A stretch of DNA of 64,000 bases from Streptomyces sp. SID8374 (GTDB lineage Bacteria; Actinomycetota; Actinomycetes; Streptomycetales; Streptomycetaceae): NCBI RefSeq assembly GCF_009865135.1, contig NZ_WWGH01000001.1:186001-250000 (forward strand). The letters run 5' to 3'. Positions 11,415 to 20,169 of this stretch are shown in pieces. Within the stretch, counting starts at the first letter, position 1, and every line of letters starts with the position of its first letter. The position numbers and the translations under genes were made by a program. The notes under the pieces are model-generated. The model was not told where the DNA came from. It was given only the letters and a program-made list of their open reading frames with translations, and ran no database searches.

Positions 11415-13670
11415 TCAGACGCGGGTGGCGGCGGAGCGGCCGAGGAGGACCCAGAGCAGGAACGGGCCGCCGAGGACGGTGGTGACGATGCCGACGGGGA
11501 GTTCGACGCCGTCGAAGACGATCCGGCCGAGGGTGTCGGCGGCGACGACGAGGACGGCGCCGGTGAGCATCGATCCGACCAGCGGGACCCGCAGGGGGCC
11601 GGCGAGCCGGGAGGCGATGACGGGTGAGGCGAGCGCCACGAAGCCGACCGGTCCGCAGATGCCGACCGCGAGACCCGCGAGGCCGACGGCGAGCAGCAGG
11701 GCCAGGGCGCGGAACCGGCCGGGGGCGGAGCCGAGGGAGGAGGCGGTGGCGTCGTCGAAGCGCAGGACGCCCAGGTGGCGGGCGACGGCGAGGCTCATGG
11801 GGACCAGGACCGCGAGGCCGATGAGGACGGGTACGGCGACGGAGTAGCTGCGCCCGTTGAGGCTGCCGGAGGTCCATACGTACAGCGAGCCGGCGGAGCT
11901 CAGGGACCGGCGGGACAGGACGACCTGGGTGATGGCGGAGGCCAGGGCGGACATGGCGAGGCCGACGACGAGGACGCGGTAGCCGCGCTGGCCGAGGCCG
12001 CCGGAGACGGTGGTCACGACGATGACGGCGACCAGGGCGCCGATCGGTCCGGCCCACCAGGCGCCGAACGTTCCGGTGGCGCTGAGGGTGACGGAGAGCA
12101 GGACGGCGGCGGTGGCCCCGTCGTTGACACCGAGGAGTTCGGGAGTGGCGAGGCGGTTGCGGGCCAGGGTCTGGGTGAGGCAGCCCGCGAGGCCGAGGGC
12201 CGCGCCCGCCGTGAGTCCGGCGACGATGCGGCCGAGACGGAAGTTCTGGACGAGCAGGACGTCGAAGCGGTCGCCCTGGCCGAGGACCGCGCGGGAGGTG
12301 CGGGCGACTCCCATGTCGCTCTGGCCCGCGTAGGCGGAGAGGACGACGGCGAGCAGGAGGGCCGCGGCGAGCGCGATGGCGGCGAGGGCGGCACGCCGGG
12401 TGACCAGCAGGGAGACCGGGCCGCGGCGGACGACGAGGGTGTCGGGCGGCCGGACGCGTACGGCCTTGGGCGTACGGGACTTGGGGCGCGGCAGGGTGAG
12501 CTTGAAGCGGCGCGGGCGGTCGGGCGCGCGCTCCTCGGTGGCCGGTTCCGTCATGCCCATCGACGCCAGCTGCTTGGAGCGGACGATGGCGATGAGGACG
12601 GGGGCGCCGATGAGGGCCACGATCACGGAGACGGGGGCCTCGAAGGGCCGGGAGACCACGCGGGCGGCCACGTCCGAGATCGCCAGGACGCAGGCGCCGA
12701 TGAGTCCGGCGAGCAGCAGGCGGGCGGCCAGCCGGGTGCCCGCGATGGCGCGCGCGAGGAATCCGGCGAGGAGGCCGAGGAAGGAGATGGGCCCGGCGAG
12801 CGCGACGGCGGAGGCGGTGAGGAGGGTGACGCCGACGGCGACGACCGTACGGATGACGGGCGGCCGGTGGCCGAGGCTGCGGGCCAGGTCGTCGCCGAGC
12901 GCGAGGGCGGAGAGCGGGCGGGCGACCAGCAGGGCGACGAGGAAGCCGACGGCGAGGACGGGGGCCAGGCGGCCGAGTTCGCCGAAGCCCTCGACCCCGG
13001 CGAGGGAGCCGAGGACCCAGAAGCGGAACCGGTCGTAGGTCTCGGCGGAGTTGACAACGATGACGCTGGTGAGCCCGCCGAAGGTGGCGCCGAGCGCCGC
13101 ACCGGCGAGCACCAGCCGCATGGGAGAGCCGCCGCCGCGCCGTCCGGAGATGAGGAGGACCAGACCGCTGGCGACCACCGCGCCGACGAACGCGCAGACC
13201 AGGTAGGCGTAACCGGAATCGAAGCCGAGCAGCGCGATGCCCGCGACGACACCGAGGGAGGCGCCCGCGTTGACGCCGAGCAGACCGGTCTCGGCGAGCG
13301 GATTGCGGGTGACCGCCTGGAGGAGGCACCCGGCCACACCGAGGGCGGCGCCGACGAGCAGCGCGGTGAGGGTGCGCGGGAGACGCAGGTCGCCGACGAC
13401 GAGGGCGAGGCGGGCGTTGTCACGGGCCCCGTCCCGGTTGAGCAGATAGTCGACCACTCCGCCGGCGCCGACCTCGCCCGCGCCGATGGAGAGGGAGAGG
13501 CCGCTGAGCAGCAGGACGGCGGCGGTGAGACCGGCGACGGCGAGCGCCACGGTGCGGCCGCCCTTCGAGGGCGCGCCCGAGGCCGCCTCCGTACCCGGGG
13601 ATATCTCCGTACCGGGTACGGGACCGGGTCTGGAGCCGGATTCCTCCGCTGCGGCGGGCGGTCTCGTCAC
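11415..13670 (-). CDS. Fused double FecCD-type ferric-siderophore permease (FhuB-like)
   Basis: Two FecCD permease modules lie in one chain. Module 1 contains RLPRTLTALLVGAALGVAGC, then RNPLAETGLLGVNAGASLG; module 2 contains RLGRIVAGLTAGAALGLAGC, then RNRLATPELLGVNDGATAA. Both end in the cytoplasmic coupling region (GPISFLGLLAGFLARAIAGT and GPVGFVALASPVIASRLAG). The modules are joined by a basic, Pro-rich linker. This matches FhuB, in which a single gene replaces the FecC/FecD pair. The start is uncertain: ATG 13760 gives 781 residues but coincides with the iron box, whereas GTG 13670 follows GGAGGGGAG by about 11 bases and leaves room for a promoter, so GTG is used here. No binding protein or ATPase gene is adjacent, so the importer must recruit them from elsewhere. 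Confidence 0.9.
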   Translation of the reverse strand: MTRPPAAAEESGSRPGPVPGTEISPGTEAASGAPSKGGRTVALAVAGLTAAVLLLSGLSLSIGAGEVGAGGVVDYLLNRDGARDNARLALVVGDLRLPRTLTALLVGAALGVAGCLLQAVTRNPLAETGLLGVNAGASLGVVAGIALLGFDSGYAYLVCAFVGAVVASGLVLLISGRRGGGSPMRLVLAGAALGATFGGLTSVIVVNSAETYDRFRFWVLGSLAGVEGFGELGRLAPVLAVGFLVALLVARPLSALALGDDLARSLGHRPPVIRTVVAVGVTLLTASAVALAGPISFLGLLAGFLARAIAGTRLAARLLLAGLIGACVLAISDVAARVVSRPFEAPVSVIVALIGAPVLIAIVRSKQLASMGMTEPATEERAPDRPRRFKLTLPRPKSRTPKAVRVRPPDTLVVRRGPVSLLVTRRAALAAIALAAALLLAVVLSAYAGQSDMGVARTSRAVLGQGDRFDVLLVQNFRLGRIVAGLTAGAALGLAGCLTQTLARNRLATPELLGVNDGATAAVLLSVTLSATGTFGAWWAGPIGALVAVIVVTTVSGGLGQRGYRVLVVGLAMSALASAITQVVLSRRSLSSAGSLYVWTSGSLNGRSYSVAVPVLIGLAVLVPMSLAVARHLGVLRFDDATASSLGSAPGRFRALALLLAVGLAGLAVGICGPVGFVALASPVIASRLAGPLRVPLVGSMLTGAVLVVAADTLGRIVFDGVELPVGIVTTVLGGPFLLWVLLGRSAATRV

Positions 13671-13759
13671 CCTCCGTTCGCTCTCCCCTCCGTCCAACTG
13701 GGCGGTCGAGGAGTCATGTTCGGGGGCCGAGGCCGTGGTCCCCGTGCGCGGCGTTTGCA

Positions 13760-13778
13760 TAAGGTGAGGCTAACCTAA
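13760..13778. promoter_or_regulatory. Iron box before the importer/esterase operon
   Basis: TAAGGTGAGGCTAACCTAA matches the consensus TTAGGTTAGGCTAACCTAA at 17 of 19 positions, the best of the three in this window. Its left end overlaps the most upstream ATG of the permease gene, which argues that translation begins further downstream. Confidence 0.9.
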
Positions 13779-13822
13779 CCGCATATCGACGGCTCAACAC
13801 CCTTCTGGGCGGTCGAATCAAT

Positions 13823-13841
13823 TTAGGTTACCCTTACCTAA
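13823..13841. promoter_or_regulatory. Iron box before the dhb operon
   Basis: TTAGGTTACCCTTACCTAA matches the iron-box consensus at 16 of 19 positions. It lies 21 bases before the dhbA start, immediately upstream of its ribosome site, and 45 bases from the iron box of the divergent importer. Confidence 0.9.
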
Positions 13842-13862
13842 CAAGCAGGGGGAGGTAGTGTC

Positions 13863-14693
13863 ATGCCTGAGCACATACCGGGCAGAAGTGGCGAGTTCGA
13901 GGGCCGCACGGCCCTGGTGACCGGCGCCGGACAAGGCATCGGAGCCGCTGTCGCCGAACTGCTCGCCGACCTCGGCGCCCAGGTCGCCGCCACCGACCGC
14001 GCGAGCCACAGCATCGAGGCGCTGGCCGCCGACTGGCCCCGACGGCAGGAGAAACTGCCGGCGGGCGAGCGCTCCGCGGGCCGCCTGGAACAGTATGTGA
14101 TGGACGTCACCGACCGCGTCGCCGTGGAGAACACCGTGGCCCGCGTCGAACGCGAACTGGGCCCGGTGGACATCCTGGTGAACGTCGCGGGCATCCTCCG
14201 TACCGGCCCGGCGACCACGCTCTCCGCGCAGGACTGGGCGGACACCTTCGCGGTGAACACCACCGGTGTCTTCCAGGTCTCCCAGGCCGTCGCCCCCCTG
14301 ATGGCAGCCCGGAAGACCGGCTGCATCGTCACCGTCGGCTCCAACGCCGCCGGGATCCCGCGCACCGGCATGGCCGCCTACGCCGCGTCCAAGGCCGCCG
14401 CCGCCATGTTCACCAGGTGTCTGGGCCTCGAACTCGCCCGCAGCGGCGTACGCTGCAACGTCGTCGCCCCCGGCTCCACCGACACCGCCATGCAGCGGGC
14501 GCTGTGGACCGACCCGGGCGCCGAGGCGCGGGTGATCGACGGCGACCCGTCGACGTACCGCACCGGCATTCCGCTCGGCCGGATCGCCCAACCCGCCGAC
14601 ATCGCCGACGCGGTGGCGTTCCTCGCCTCGGACCGCGCGCGCCACATCACGCTCCAGGAGCTGTACGTCGACGGCGGCGCGACCCTGCGCTGA
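13863..14693 (+). CDS. dhbA: 2,3-dihydro-2,3-dihydroxybenzoate dehydrogenase
   Basis: A 276-residue classical short-chain dehydrogenase. It has TGAGQGIG (NAD-binding glycine motif) near residue 20, NVAGIL near 110, and the catalytic Ser/Tyr/Lys set in VGSNAAGIP and AAYAASKAA. The C-terminal YVDGGATLR is typical of EntA/DhbA. The enzyme oxidises 2,3-dihydro-2,3-DHB to 2,3-DHB with NAD+, the last step of DHB synthesis. The ATG follows GGGGGAGG by 7 bases. It is first gene of the iron-regulated dhb operon; a 96-base gap separates it from dhbC. EntA/DhbA assignment rests on similarity plus the surrounding dhbC/E/B genes. Confidence 0.93.
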   Translation: MPEHIPGRSGEFEGRTALVTGAGQGIGAAVAELLADLGAQVAATDRASHSIEALAADWPRRQEKLPAGERSAGRLEQYVMDVTDRVAVENTVARVERELGPVDILVNVAGILRTGPATTLSAQDWADTFAVNTTGVFQVSQAVAPLMAARKTGCIVTVGSNAAGIPRTGMAAYAASKAAAAMFTRCLGLELARSGVRCNVVAPGSTDTAMQRALWTDPGAEARVIDGDPSTYRTGIPLGRIAQPADIADAVAFLASDRARHITLQELYVDGGATLR

Positions 14694-14789
14694 CCGGCGG
14701 CCCCGCACGTTCCCTCCGCAACCCTTCACCTTCCCAGCCAGCCCCCCGCACCCGCACGCGCTGACGGGACCATCGAGAATGGAGTCCCC

Positions 14790-15995
14790 GTGTCGACGGC
14801 ATCCCAGGTCGCCACGCACGTCCCCCCGGCCGATCCGGCCCACCCCGCCGTAGGAGCGGCCACCTCGCTCCTGGACGCCTACGCACCGGGCGACCACTTC
14901 CTCGCGACGCCCGGGCGCACCCTGCTCGCACGCGGAGCGGGACGCCAAGTCCCGCACGACGAGAGACCCTTGACCGAGCGGGTGAACACCACCCTGGCCG
15001 AGGCCGTCGCCGCCGGACAGGAGGCGCCCGTGGTGATCGGCGCCATCCCGTTCGACCACACGGCACCGGCCGCACTCGCCGTCCCGGCCTCGGTGCGCAC
15101 CGCCGCGCCGCTCGCCTCGGACCCGCTCATCGCCCTGCCCGCCGGGCCCTCCGCCACCGCCGACTGGCAGATCCGGCCGGTACCCGCGCCCGAGGTGTAC
15201 GGGGAGGGCGTCGCCGCAGCCGTGGCCCGCATGTGGCGCGGCGAGTTCAGCAAGGTGGTACTGGCCCGCACCCTGGAACTCACCTCCGGCGCCCCGCTGG
15301 ACCTGCCCGCGATGCTCCAGCGCCTGGCCCGCCGCGACCCCTCCGGCTACACCTTCGCGCTGCCGACCGGCCCCGCGAGCACCCTGATCGGCGCCAGCCC
15401 CGAGCTGCTCGTCTCCCGCCACGGCGACCAGGTCGTGGCCAACCCGCTCGCCGGGTCCACCCCGCGCAGCGACGACCTCGCCGAGGACGTCCGCCGCGCC
15501 GCGACACTGCTGGAGTCCGTCAAGGACCTCCACGAGCACGCCGTCGTCGTGGACGCCGTCCACCAGGCGCTCGCCCCGCACTGCACCGGGATGACCGTCC
15601 CGGCCCGGCCGACGCTGATCCGTACCGCCACCATGTGGCACCTGTCCACCACGGTCACCGGCACCCTCACCTCCCCCGGCACCTCGGCGCTGGACCTGGC
15701 GATGGCGCTGCACCCGACGCCCGCCGTGTGCGGCACGCCGACGCAGACGGCCCGTCAGGTCATCGCGGAGACCGAGCCGTTCGACCGCGGCTTCTTCACC
15801 GGTGTCGTCGGGTGGGGGAACGCCGACGGCGACGGGGAATGGGTCGTCACCATCCGCTGCGCCGAGGCCGAGGAGCGCACGCTGCGCCTCTACGCGGGCG
15901 CGGGCATCGTCGCCGCCTCCGAGCCCGAGGCGGAGACCGCCGAGACCGGCGCCAAGTTCCGCACCTTCCTGAGCGCCGTGGGAGCCGAGCTGTGA
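14790..15995 (+). CDS. dhbC: Isochorismate synthase
   Basis: The product has 401 residues, starting at GTG 14790 with GGAG 5 bases upstream. Chorismate-binding fold motifs are present: [48 protein letters not shown], the [13 protein letters not shown] helix and [11 protein letters not shown], ending [19 protein letters not shown] and [15 protein letters not shown]. These match EntC/DhbC, which turn chorismate into isochorismate with Mg2+, the committed step to 2,3-dihydroxybenzoate. The length agrees with the family (about 390-400). The stop overlaps the dhbE start by 4 bases, so the two are translationally coupled. Confidence 0.94.
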   Translation: MSTASQVATHVPPADPAHPAVGAATSLLDAYAPGDHFLATPGRTLLARGAGRQVPHDERPLTERVNTTLAEAVAAGQEAPVVIGAIPFDHTAPAALAVPASVRTAAPLASDPLIALPAGPSATADWQIRPVPAPEVYGEGVAAAVARMWRGEFSKVVLARTLELTSGAPLDLPAMLQRLARRDPSGYTFALPTGPASTLIGASPELLVSRHGDQVVANPLAGSTPRSDDLAEDVRRAATLLESVKDLHEHAVVVDAVHQALAPHCTGMTVPARPTLIRTATMWHLSTTVTGTLTSPGTSALDLAMALHPTPAVCGTPTQTARQVIAETEPFDRGFFTGVVGWGNADGDGEWVVTIRCAEAEERTLRLYAGAGIVAASEPEAETAETGAKFRTFLSAVGAEL

Positions 15996-17626
15996 GTGGT
16001 ACGCAAGCCGCTCCCACCTGGCCCGCCGAGTTCGCCGAGAGGTACCGGGCGGCCGGCTGGTGGCGCGGGGAGACCTTCGGCGAGATGCTGCGGCAGCGCG
16101 CGGAGGAGCACCCGGACCGGATCGCGATCGTCGACCCGGTGGCCGGGAGCCGGTGGAGCTACGCCGATCTCGACCGGCGCGCCGACCGGCTGGCCGCGGG
16201 CTTCCTCGCCCGGGGCATCGCCAAGGGCGACAACGTGGTGGTCCAACTCCCCAACATCGCCGAGTTCTTCGAGGTGATCTTCGCGCTGTTCCGGATCGGC
16301 GCGCTGCCCGTCTTCGCGCTGCCCGCCCACCGCGAGACCGAAATCGCCTACTTCTGCGAGTTCACCGAGGCGGTCGCCTATGTCGTCGCGGCCGAGCACG
16401 GCGGCTACGACTACCGGGAGCTGGCGGCGAAGACCCGCGCCCAAGTGCCCACGCTGAAGCATGTGTTCGTCGCCCAAGGCGACCCGGGCGAGTTCGAGGC
16501 GCTGGCCGAGGTGGCCGAGGAGCCGGTCGGCTACGGCGGGCCGCGCCCGGACGACCTGGCCTTCCTCCAGCTCTCCGGCGGCAGCACCGGCGTACCGAAA
16601 CTGATCCCGCGCACCCACGACGACTACATCTACTCGCTGTGGGGCTCCAACGAGATCTGCGGGGTCGACGAGAACAGCGTCTACCTGGTCGCGCTGCCCG
16701 CCGCCCACAACTTCCCGCTCTCCTCCCCCGGTTCGCTCGGCACGCTGTACGCCGGCGGGCGCGTGGTGCTGTGCCCGCAGCCCTCCCCCGAGGTGGCCTT
16801 CCCGCTCATCGAGAGCGAGGGCGTGACCATCACCGGGCTGGTGCCGCCGCTGGCCCTGCTGTGGACCGAGGCCGCGCCCGGCTCCGCGCACGACCTCAGC
16901 ACTCTGGACGTACTGCTCGTGGGCGGCGCCAAGTTCAGCGAGGAGGCGGCGCGCCGGGTGCGTCCCGCGCTCGGCTGCACGCTCCAGCAGGTGTTCGGGA
17001 TGGCGGAGGGGCTGGTCAACTACACGCGGCTGGACGACCCGGTGGAGACCATCGTCACCACGCAGGGCCGCCCCATCTCCCCGGACGACGAGATCCTGGT
17101 CGTCGACGACGAGGACCGCGAGGTGGCGCCGGGCGGGACGGGCCACCTGCTGACCCGGGGCCCGTACACGATCCGCGGCTACTGGAACGCACCCGAGCAC
17201 AACGCCCGTTCCTTCACCGAGGACGGCTTCTACCGCACCGGCGACGTCGTCCGGGTGACGGAGAGCGGGCACATCGTCGTGGAGGGGCGCGCCAAGGACC
17301 AGATCAACCGGGGCGGTGAGAAGGTCGCCGCCGAGGAGGTGGAGAACCACATCCTCGCCCACCCGGCCGTGCACGACGCCAACGTGGTGGCCGAGCCGGA
17401 CCCGTATCTGGGTGAACGCGTCTGCGCGTATGTGATCCTGCGCTCGGGCGCCGGCCCGCTGAAGGCCGTGGCGATCAAACGCTTCGTACGCGAACGGGGC
17501 CTGGCCGCCTACAAGGTGCCGGACCGGGTCGAGTTCGTGGACGCGTTCCCGCAGACCGGGGTCGGCAAGGTCTCCAAGAAGGACCTGCGCAACGCGGCCG
17601 CCCGCACCGCCGTCCCCGCCCCCTGA
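15992..17626 (+). CDS. dhbE: 2,3-dihydroxybenzoate-AMP ligase
   Basis: The product has 544 residues from GTG 15992, overlapping the dhbC stop (GTGA) with GGAG 8 bases upstream. It is a stand-alone adenylating enzyme with [22 protein letters not shown] (P-loop), LPAAHNFPL and [15 protein letters not shown] in the aryl-acid pocket, then [27 protein letters not shown] and a catalytic Lys in [12 protein letters not shown]. Aryl-acid adenylases (EntE/DhbE) activate DHB as the adenylate and load it on the aryl carrier protein, here the separate small protein encoded two genes downstream. The family is usually 536-545 residues long. Confidence 0.95.
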   Translation: MSGTQAAPTWPAEFAERYRAAGWWRGETFGEMLRQRAEEHPDRIAIVDPVAGSRWSYADLDRRADRLAAGFLARGIAKGDNVVVQLPNIAEFFEVIFALFRIGALPVFALPAHRETEIAYFCEFTEAVAYVVAAEHGGYDYRELAAKTRAQVPTLKHVFVAQGDPGEFEALAEVAEEPVGYGGPRPDDLAFLQLSGGSTGVPKLIPRTHDDYIYSLWGSNEICGVDENSVYLVALPAAHNFPLSSPGSLGTLYAGGRVVLCPQPSPEVAFPLIESEGVTITGLVPPLALLWTEAAPGSAHDLSTLDVLLVGGAKFSEEAARRVRPALGCTLQQVFGMAEGLVNYTRLDDPVETIVTTQGRPISPDDEILVVDDEDREVAPGGTGHLLTRGPYTIRGYWNAPEHNARSFTEDGFYRTGDVVRVTESGHIVVEGRAKDQINRGGEKVAAEEVENHILAHPAVHDANVVAEPDPYLGERVCAYVILRSGAGPLKAVAIKRFVRERGLAAYKVPDRVEFVDAFPQTGVGKVSKKDLRNAAARTAVPAP

Positions 17627-17674
17627 CGCCTCCTCCGCACATCCCCGCACCTCTCGAACGGAACCCTCTCCACC

Positions 17675-18307
17675 ATGGCCCTGCCCGCCATCACCCCCTA
17701 CCCCATGCCGGCCGCCGACGAGCTGCCCGCCAACCGGGTCGACTGGACCGTCGACCCGGCGCGCGCGGTGCTGCTCGTCCACGACCTCCAGAACTACTTC
17801 CTGTCGGCGTACGACCGGCAGGCCGCGCCCGTGCCCGAACTCCTCGCGCATGTCGCCGAGTTGAAGAAGGAGGCGGCGCGCCTGGGCGTGCCGGTCCTCT
17901 ACACCGCGCAGCCCGGCGGCCAGAGCGCCGAGGAGCGCGGGCTCCAGCAGGACTTCTGGGGCCCCGGCCTGCCCGCCGACGAGCACGCGGCCGCCATCGC
18001 GGACGAGGTCGCGCCCGACGACGGCGACACCGTCCTCACCAAGTGGAAGTACAGCGGCTTCGTCCGCACCGATCTGCTGGAGCGGCTGCGCGAACAGGGC
18101 CGGGACCAGATCGTCATCACCGGTGTCTACGCCCACATCGGCGTCCTGATGACCGCGTGCGACGCCTGGATGCAGGACATCCAGGCGTTCGTGGTGGCCG
18201 ACGCGGTGGCGGACTTCTCCGCCGACGACCACGCGATGGCGCTGCGCTGGGCGGCCGGGAAGTGCGCCGTCGTCACCACCGCCCGAGCCGTCTTCGAAGG
18301 GAAGTGA
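17675..18307 (+). CDS. dhbB: Isochorismatase (isochorismate lyase domain only)
   Basis: The product has 210 residues and belongs to the isochorismatase-like hydrolase fold. It has the catalytic Asp in VLLVHDLQNYF, Lys in TKWKYSGF, and GVYAHIGVLMTA, where glycine replaces the nucleophilic cysteine of related amidases, as expected for true isochorismatases (EntB, DhbB, PhzD). It converts isochorismate to 2,3-dihydro-2,3-DHB and pyruvate. In EntB and Bacillus DhbB an aryl carrier domain is fused at the C-terminus. Here the protein stops after the hydrolase domain (AVFEGK) and the carrier is encoded by the next gene, 5 bases downstream. The ribosome site is weak (AACGGAA). Confidence 0.94.
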   Translation: MALPAITPYPMPAADELPANRVDWTVDPARAVLLVHDLQNYFLSAYDRQAAPVPELLAHVAELKKEAARLGVPVLYTAQPGGQSAEERGLQQDFWGPGLPADEHAAAIADEVAPDDGDTVLTKWKYSGFVRTDLLERLREQGRDQIVITGVYAHIGVLMTACDAWMQDIQAFVVADAVADFSADDHAMALRWAAGKCAVVTTARAVFEGK

Positions 18308-18312
18308 CCACT

Positions 18313-18543
18313 GTGGCCCTGACGCTCGAACGGCTGCGTGCCGATGTCGCCGACATCCTCGGCGAGGAGCCGGAGGAGATCCCCCTCGACGAGAACCTCG
18401 TCGACTACGGACTCGACTCCGTCCGTCTGATGTCCCTGGCGGCGGCCTGGCGCCGCGACCACGGCATCGAGGTGGCCTTCGCCGACCTCGCCGAGAAGCC
18501 GGCCCTGGAGGCCTGGGCGCCGCTGCTCGGCGTGACCGGCTGA
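18313..18543 (+). CDS. Free-standing aryl carrier protein for DHB
   Basis: The product has 76 residues. The sequence has the four-helix carrier pattern: LERLRADVADILGEEPEE, then LDENLVDYGLDSVRLMSL with the phosphopantetheine Ser in LDSVR, and a second part VAFADLAEKPALEAWAPLL. It carries the DHB thioester between the ligase DhbE and the first condensation domain of the synthetase. GTG 18313 is favoured because AAGGGA (18297-18302) is 10 bases away; GTG 18304, overlapping the dhbB stop as GTGA, is the alternative and adds three residues. It corresponds to the C-terminal domain of EntB, encoded separately here. Confidence 0.92.
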   Translation: MALTLERLRADVADILGEEPEEIPLDENLVDYGLDSVRLMSLAAAWRRDHGIEVAFADLAEKPALEAWAPLLGVTG

Positions 18544-18594
18544 GCGGACGGCGGTAGTAGACAGCCTTCCGGCAGTTTCTCCGGCGGCTCTTCC

Positions 18595-18637
18595 GAGGGC
18601 GGTGCGGACCCGGCAGTACCGGGTCCGCACCGCCCTC
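18595..18637 (+). terminator. Hairpin terminator after the dhb operon
   Basis: A perfect 19-bp GC-rich stem (18595-18613 with 18619-18637) with loop CAGTA lies 52 bases after the aryl carrier protein stop. There is no T tail, as is common in Streptomyces. Confidence 0.85.
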
Positions 18638-18892
18638 GACGCATGTCCCCGTCGAGCCGTGCTACAGTGCGATGAGCACACGTGGATGCCCCTTCGTCGG
18701 GCACCGGTGCTGATTCTCTCTCCATCGCTGTTGCGCCCGTCGTCATCCGACCGGCGATCCAGCTTCTCTCCCAGCGTTCTCCGCTGTCTCTCCTTCCGGC
18801 TGCCGGGCTTCCGTGCCCCGGTGCGGGCGTGACGATGCCGCCCCTCCGTACGCCGGTCCCTGATGCGCCATGTCCGCGAAAGGACCCCTCCC
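18638..18892 (+). promoter_or_regulatory. C-rich leader of the Rho gene, possible rut site
   Basis: Gene-free stretch between the dhb terminator and the Rho start. Over 18711-18810 the coding strand has 41 C against 22 G, with many pyrimidine-C steps (for example TTCTCTCTCC and AGCTTCTCTCCC), unlike the G-rich surroundings. Rho binds unstructured C-rich RNA, and E. coli rho represses its own gene through its leader, so autoregulation is a reasonable inference. No clear -35/-10 pair was identified. Confidence 0.45.
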
Positions 18893-20032
18893 ATGACCAC
18901 CACACTCGAACGCCCCGTCGTACGTGAGCCGCGCCCTGTCCGGGCCGCCGGGCTCCTCGACACCACCACGGGCGGCCACGGCCTGCTCCGCGTCCAGGGC
19001 GGCCACCCCTCCCCCGGCGACATCCAGGTGTCGCCCGCACTGATCCGCCGGTACGGCCTGCGCAAGGGCGACGCGGTGGAAGGAAGCTGCGAGCGGCCGC
19101 GCGTCCTCGCCACCGTCGACCGCGTCAACGGCCTCGCGCCGCAGACCCTGGCCGGCCGCGCCCACTTCCGCGACCTCACCCCCGTCCACCCGACCGAGCG
19201 GCTGCGGCTGGAGACGGAGAAGGGCGGCCCCGCGCCCCGGATCGTCGATCTGGTCTCCCCCGTCGGCAAGGGCCAGCGCGGTCTGCTCGTCGCACCGCCC
19301 AGGACCGGCAAGACGGTCCTCCTCCAGCAGTTCGCCGCCGCCGTCGCCACCAACCACCCCGAGTGCCATCTGATGGTGGTCCTCCTGGACGAACGCCCCG
19401 AGGAGGTCACCGACATGCGCCGCTCGGTGCGCGGCGAGGTGTACGCCTCCACCTTCGACCGGCCCGCGAAGGAGCACATCGCCCTCGCCGACCTGGCCGT
19501 GGAGCGCGCCAAGCGCCTCGTGGAGCAGGGCCGGGACGTGGTGATCCTGCTGGACTCCCTGACCCGGCTGTGCCGCGCCCACAACAACGCGGCCGGATCG
19601 GGCGGCCGCACGCTGAGCGGCGGTGTCGACGCGGCGGCCCTGGCCGGTCCCAAGAAGCTGTTCGGGGCGGCGCGCTCCGCCGAGGAGGGCGGCTCGCTGA
19701 CCATCCTGGCGACGGCACTCGTCGAGACGGGCTCCCGCGCCGACGAGTTCTTCTTCGAGGAGCTGAAGGGGACCGGCAACATGGAGCTGCGGCTGGACCG
19801 CTCGCTCGCCGACCGGCGGGTCTTCCCGGCCGTCGACATCGCCCGCTCGGGCACCCGCCGCGAGGAGCTGCTGACGGACGCCGCCGAGCTGACCACCGTA
19901 CGGGCGCTGCGCCGCGCCCTGCACGCCCGGGACGGTCACGGCGCCCTGGAGGCGCTGCTGGACAAGGTCCGCCGCACCCCGGACAACGCGACGTTCCTGC
20001 GCCAGGTGCAGCCCGCGGTGCCGGGCGCCTGA
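18893..20032 (+). CDS. rho: Transcription termination factor Rho, short paralogue
   Basis: The product has 379 residues. ATG 18893 is used (AAAGGA 8 bases upstream); an in-frame ATG at 18863 lacks a ribosome site. The RNA-binding cold-shock-like domain occupies roughly 15-110 (GLLDTTTGGHGLLRV, VSPALIRRYGLRKGD). The ATPase domain follows, with Walker A in VAPPRTGKTVLLQ, VVLLDERPEEVTDM (Walker B and catalytic region), a Q-loop-like segment around LTRLCRAHN, the R-loop GGVDAAALAGPKKLFGAAR and the arginine-finger strand LDRSLADRRVFPA. It lacks the long Arg/Asp-rich N-terminal extension of the main actinobacterial Rho, so it is probably a second copy rather than the housekeeping factor. It has its own leader and lies next to the siderophore locus. 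Confidence 0.9.
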   Translation: MTTTLERPVVREPRPVRAAGLLDTTTGGHGLLRVQGGHPSPGDIQVSPALIRRYGLRKGDAVEGSCERPRVLATVDRVNGLAPQTLAGRAHFRDLTPVHPTERLRLETEKGGPAPRIVDLVSPVGKGQRGLLVAPPRTGKTVLLQQFAAAVATNHPECHLMVVLLDERPEEVTDMRRSVRGEVYASTFDRPAKEHIALADLAVERAKRLVEQGRDVVILLDSLTRLCRAHNNAAGSGGRTLSGGVDAAALAGPKKLFGAARSAEEGGSLTILATALVETGSRADEFFFEELKGTGNMELRLDRSLADRRVFPAVDIARSGTRREELLTDAAELTTVRALRRALHARDGHGALEALLDKVRRTPDNATFLRQVQPAVPGA

Positions 20033-20035
20033 GAG

Positions 20036-20108
20036 GCCCTCGCCCGTCCGGCCGGGCGCGCCCTCGTCCGTCCTGCCGGGGGGCGCCCTCGTCCGTCCGG
20101 CCGCACAC
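20036..20108 (+). repeat. 24-25-bp imperfect tandem repeat, three copies
   Basis: Units start at 20036, 20060 and 20085, each reading close to GCCCTCGTCCGTCCGGCCGG. They lie directly after the Rho stop codon and before the terminator hairpin. Confidence 0.7.
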
Positions 20109-20111
20109 CTG

Positions 20112-20150
20112 CGAGGGCCGGTCCCGCCGCATGTGCGGGATCGGCCCTCG
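20112..20150. terminator. Hairpin between Rho and phosphoglucomutase genes
   Basis: A 16-bp stem (20112-20127 with 20135-20150) with one G-U pair and a 7-base loop lies between convergent genes, so it can serve both. Confidence 0.8.
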
Positions 20151-20169
20151 TACGCGTACGTGAAGAAGC

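Noticed and set aside
10126..13329. A 1067-codon leftward open frame covering esterase and permease
   Set aside because: Only the last 424 codons have protein-like motifs (Fes family). The upstream part is Arg/Pro-rich shadow of the permease read in another frame.
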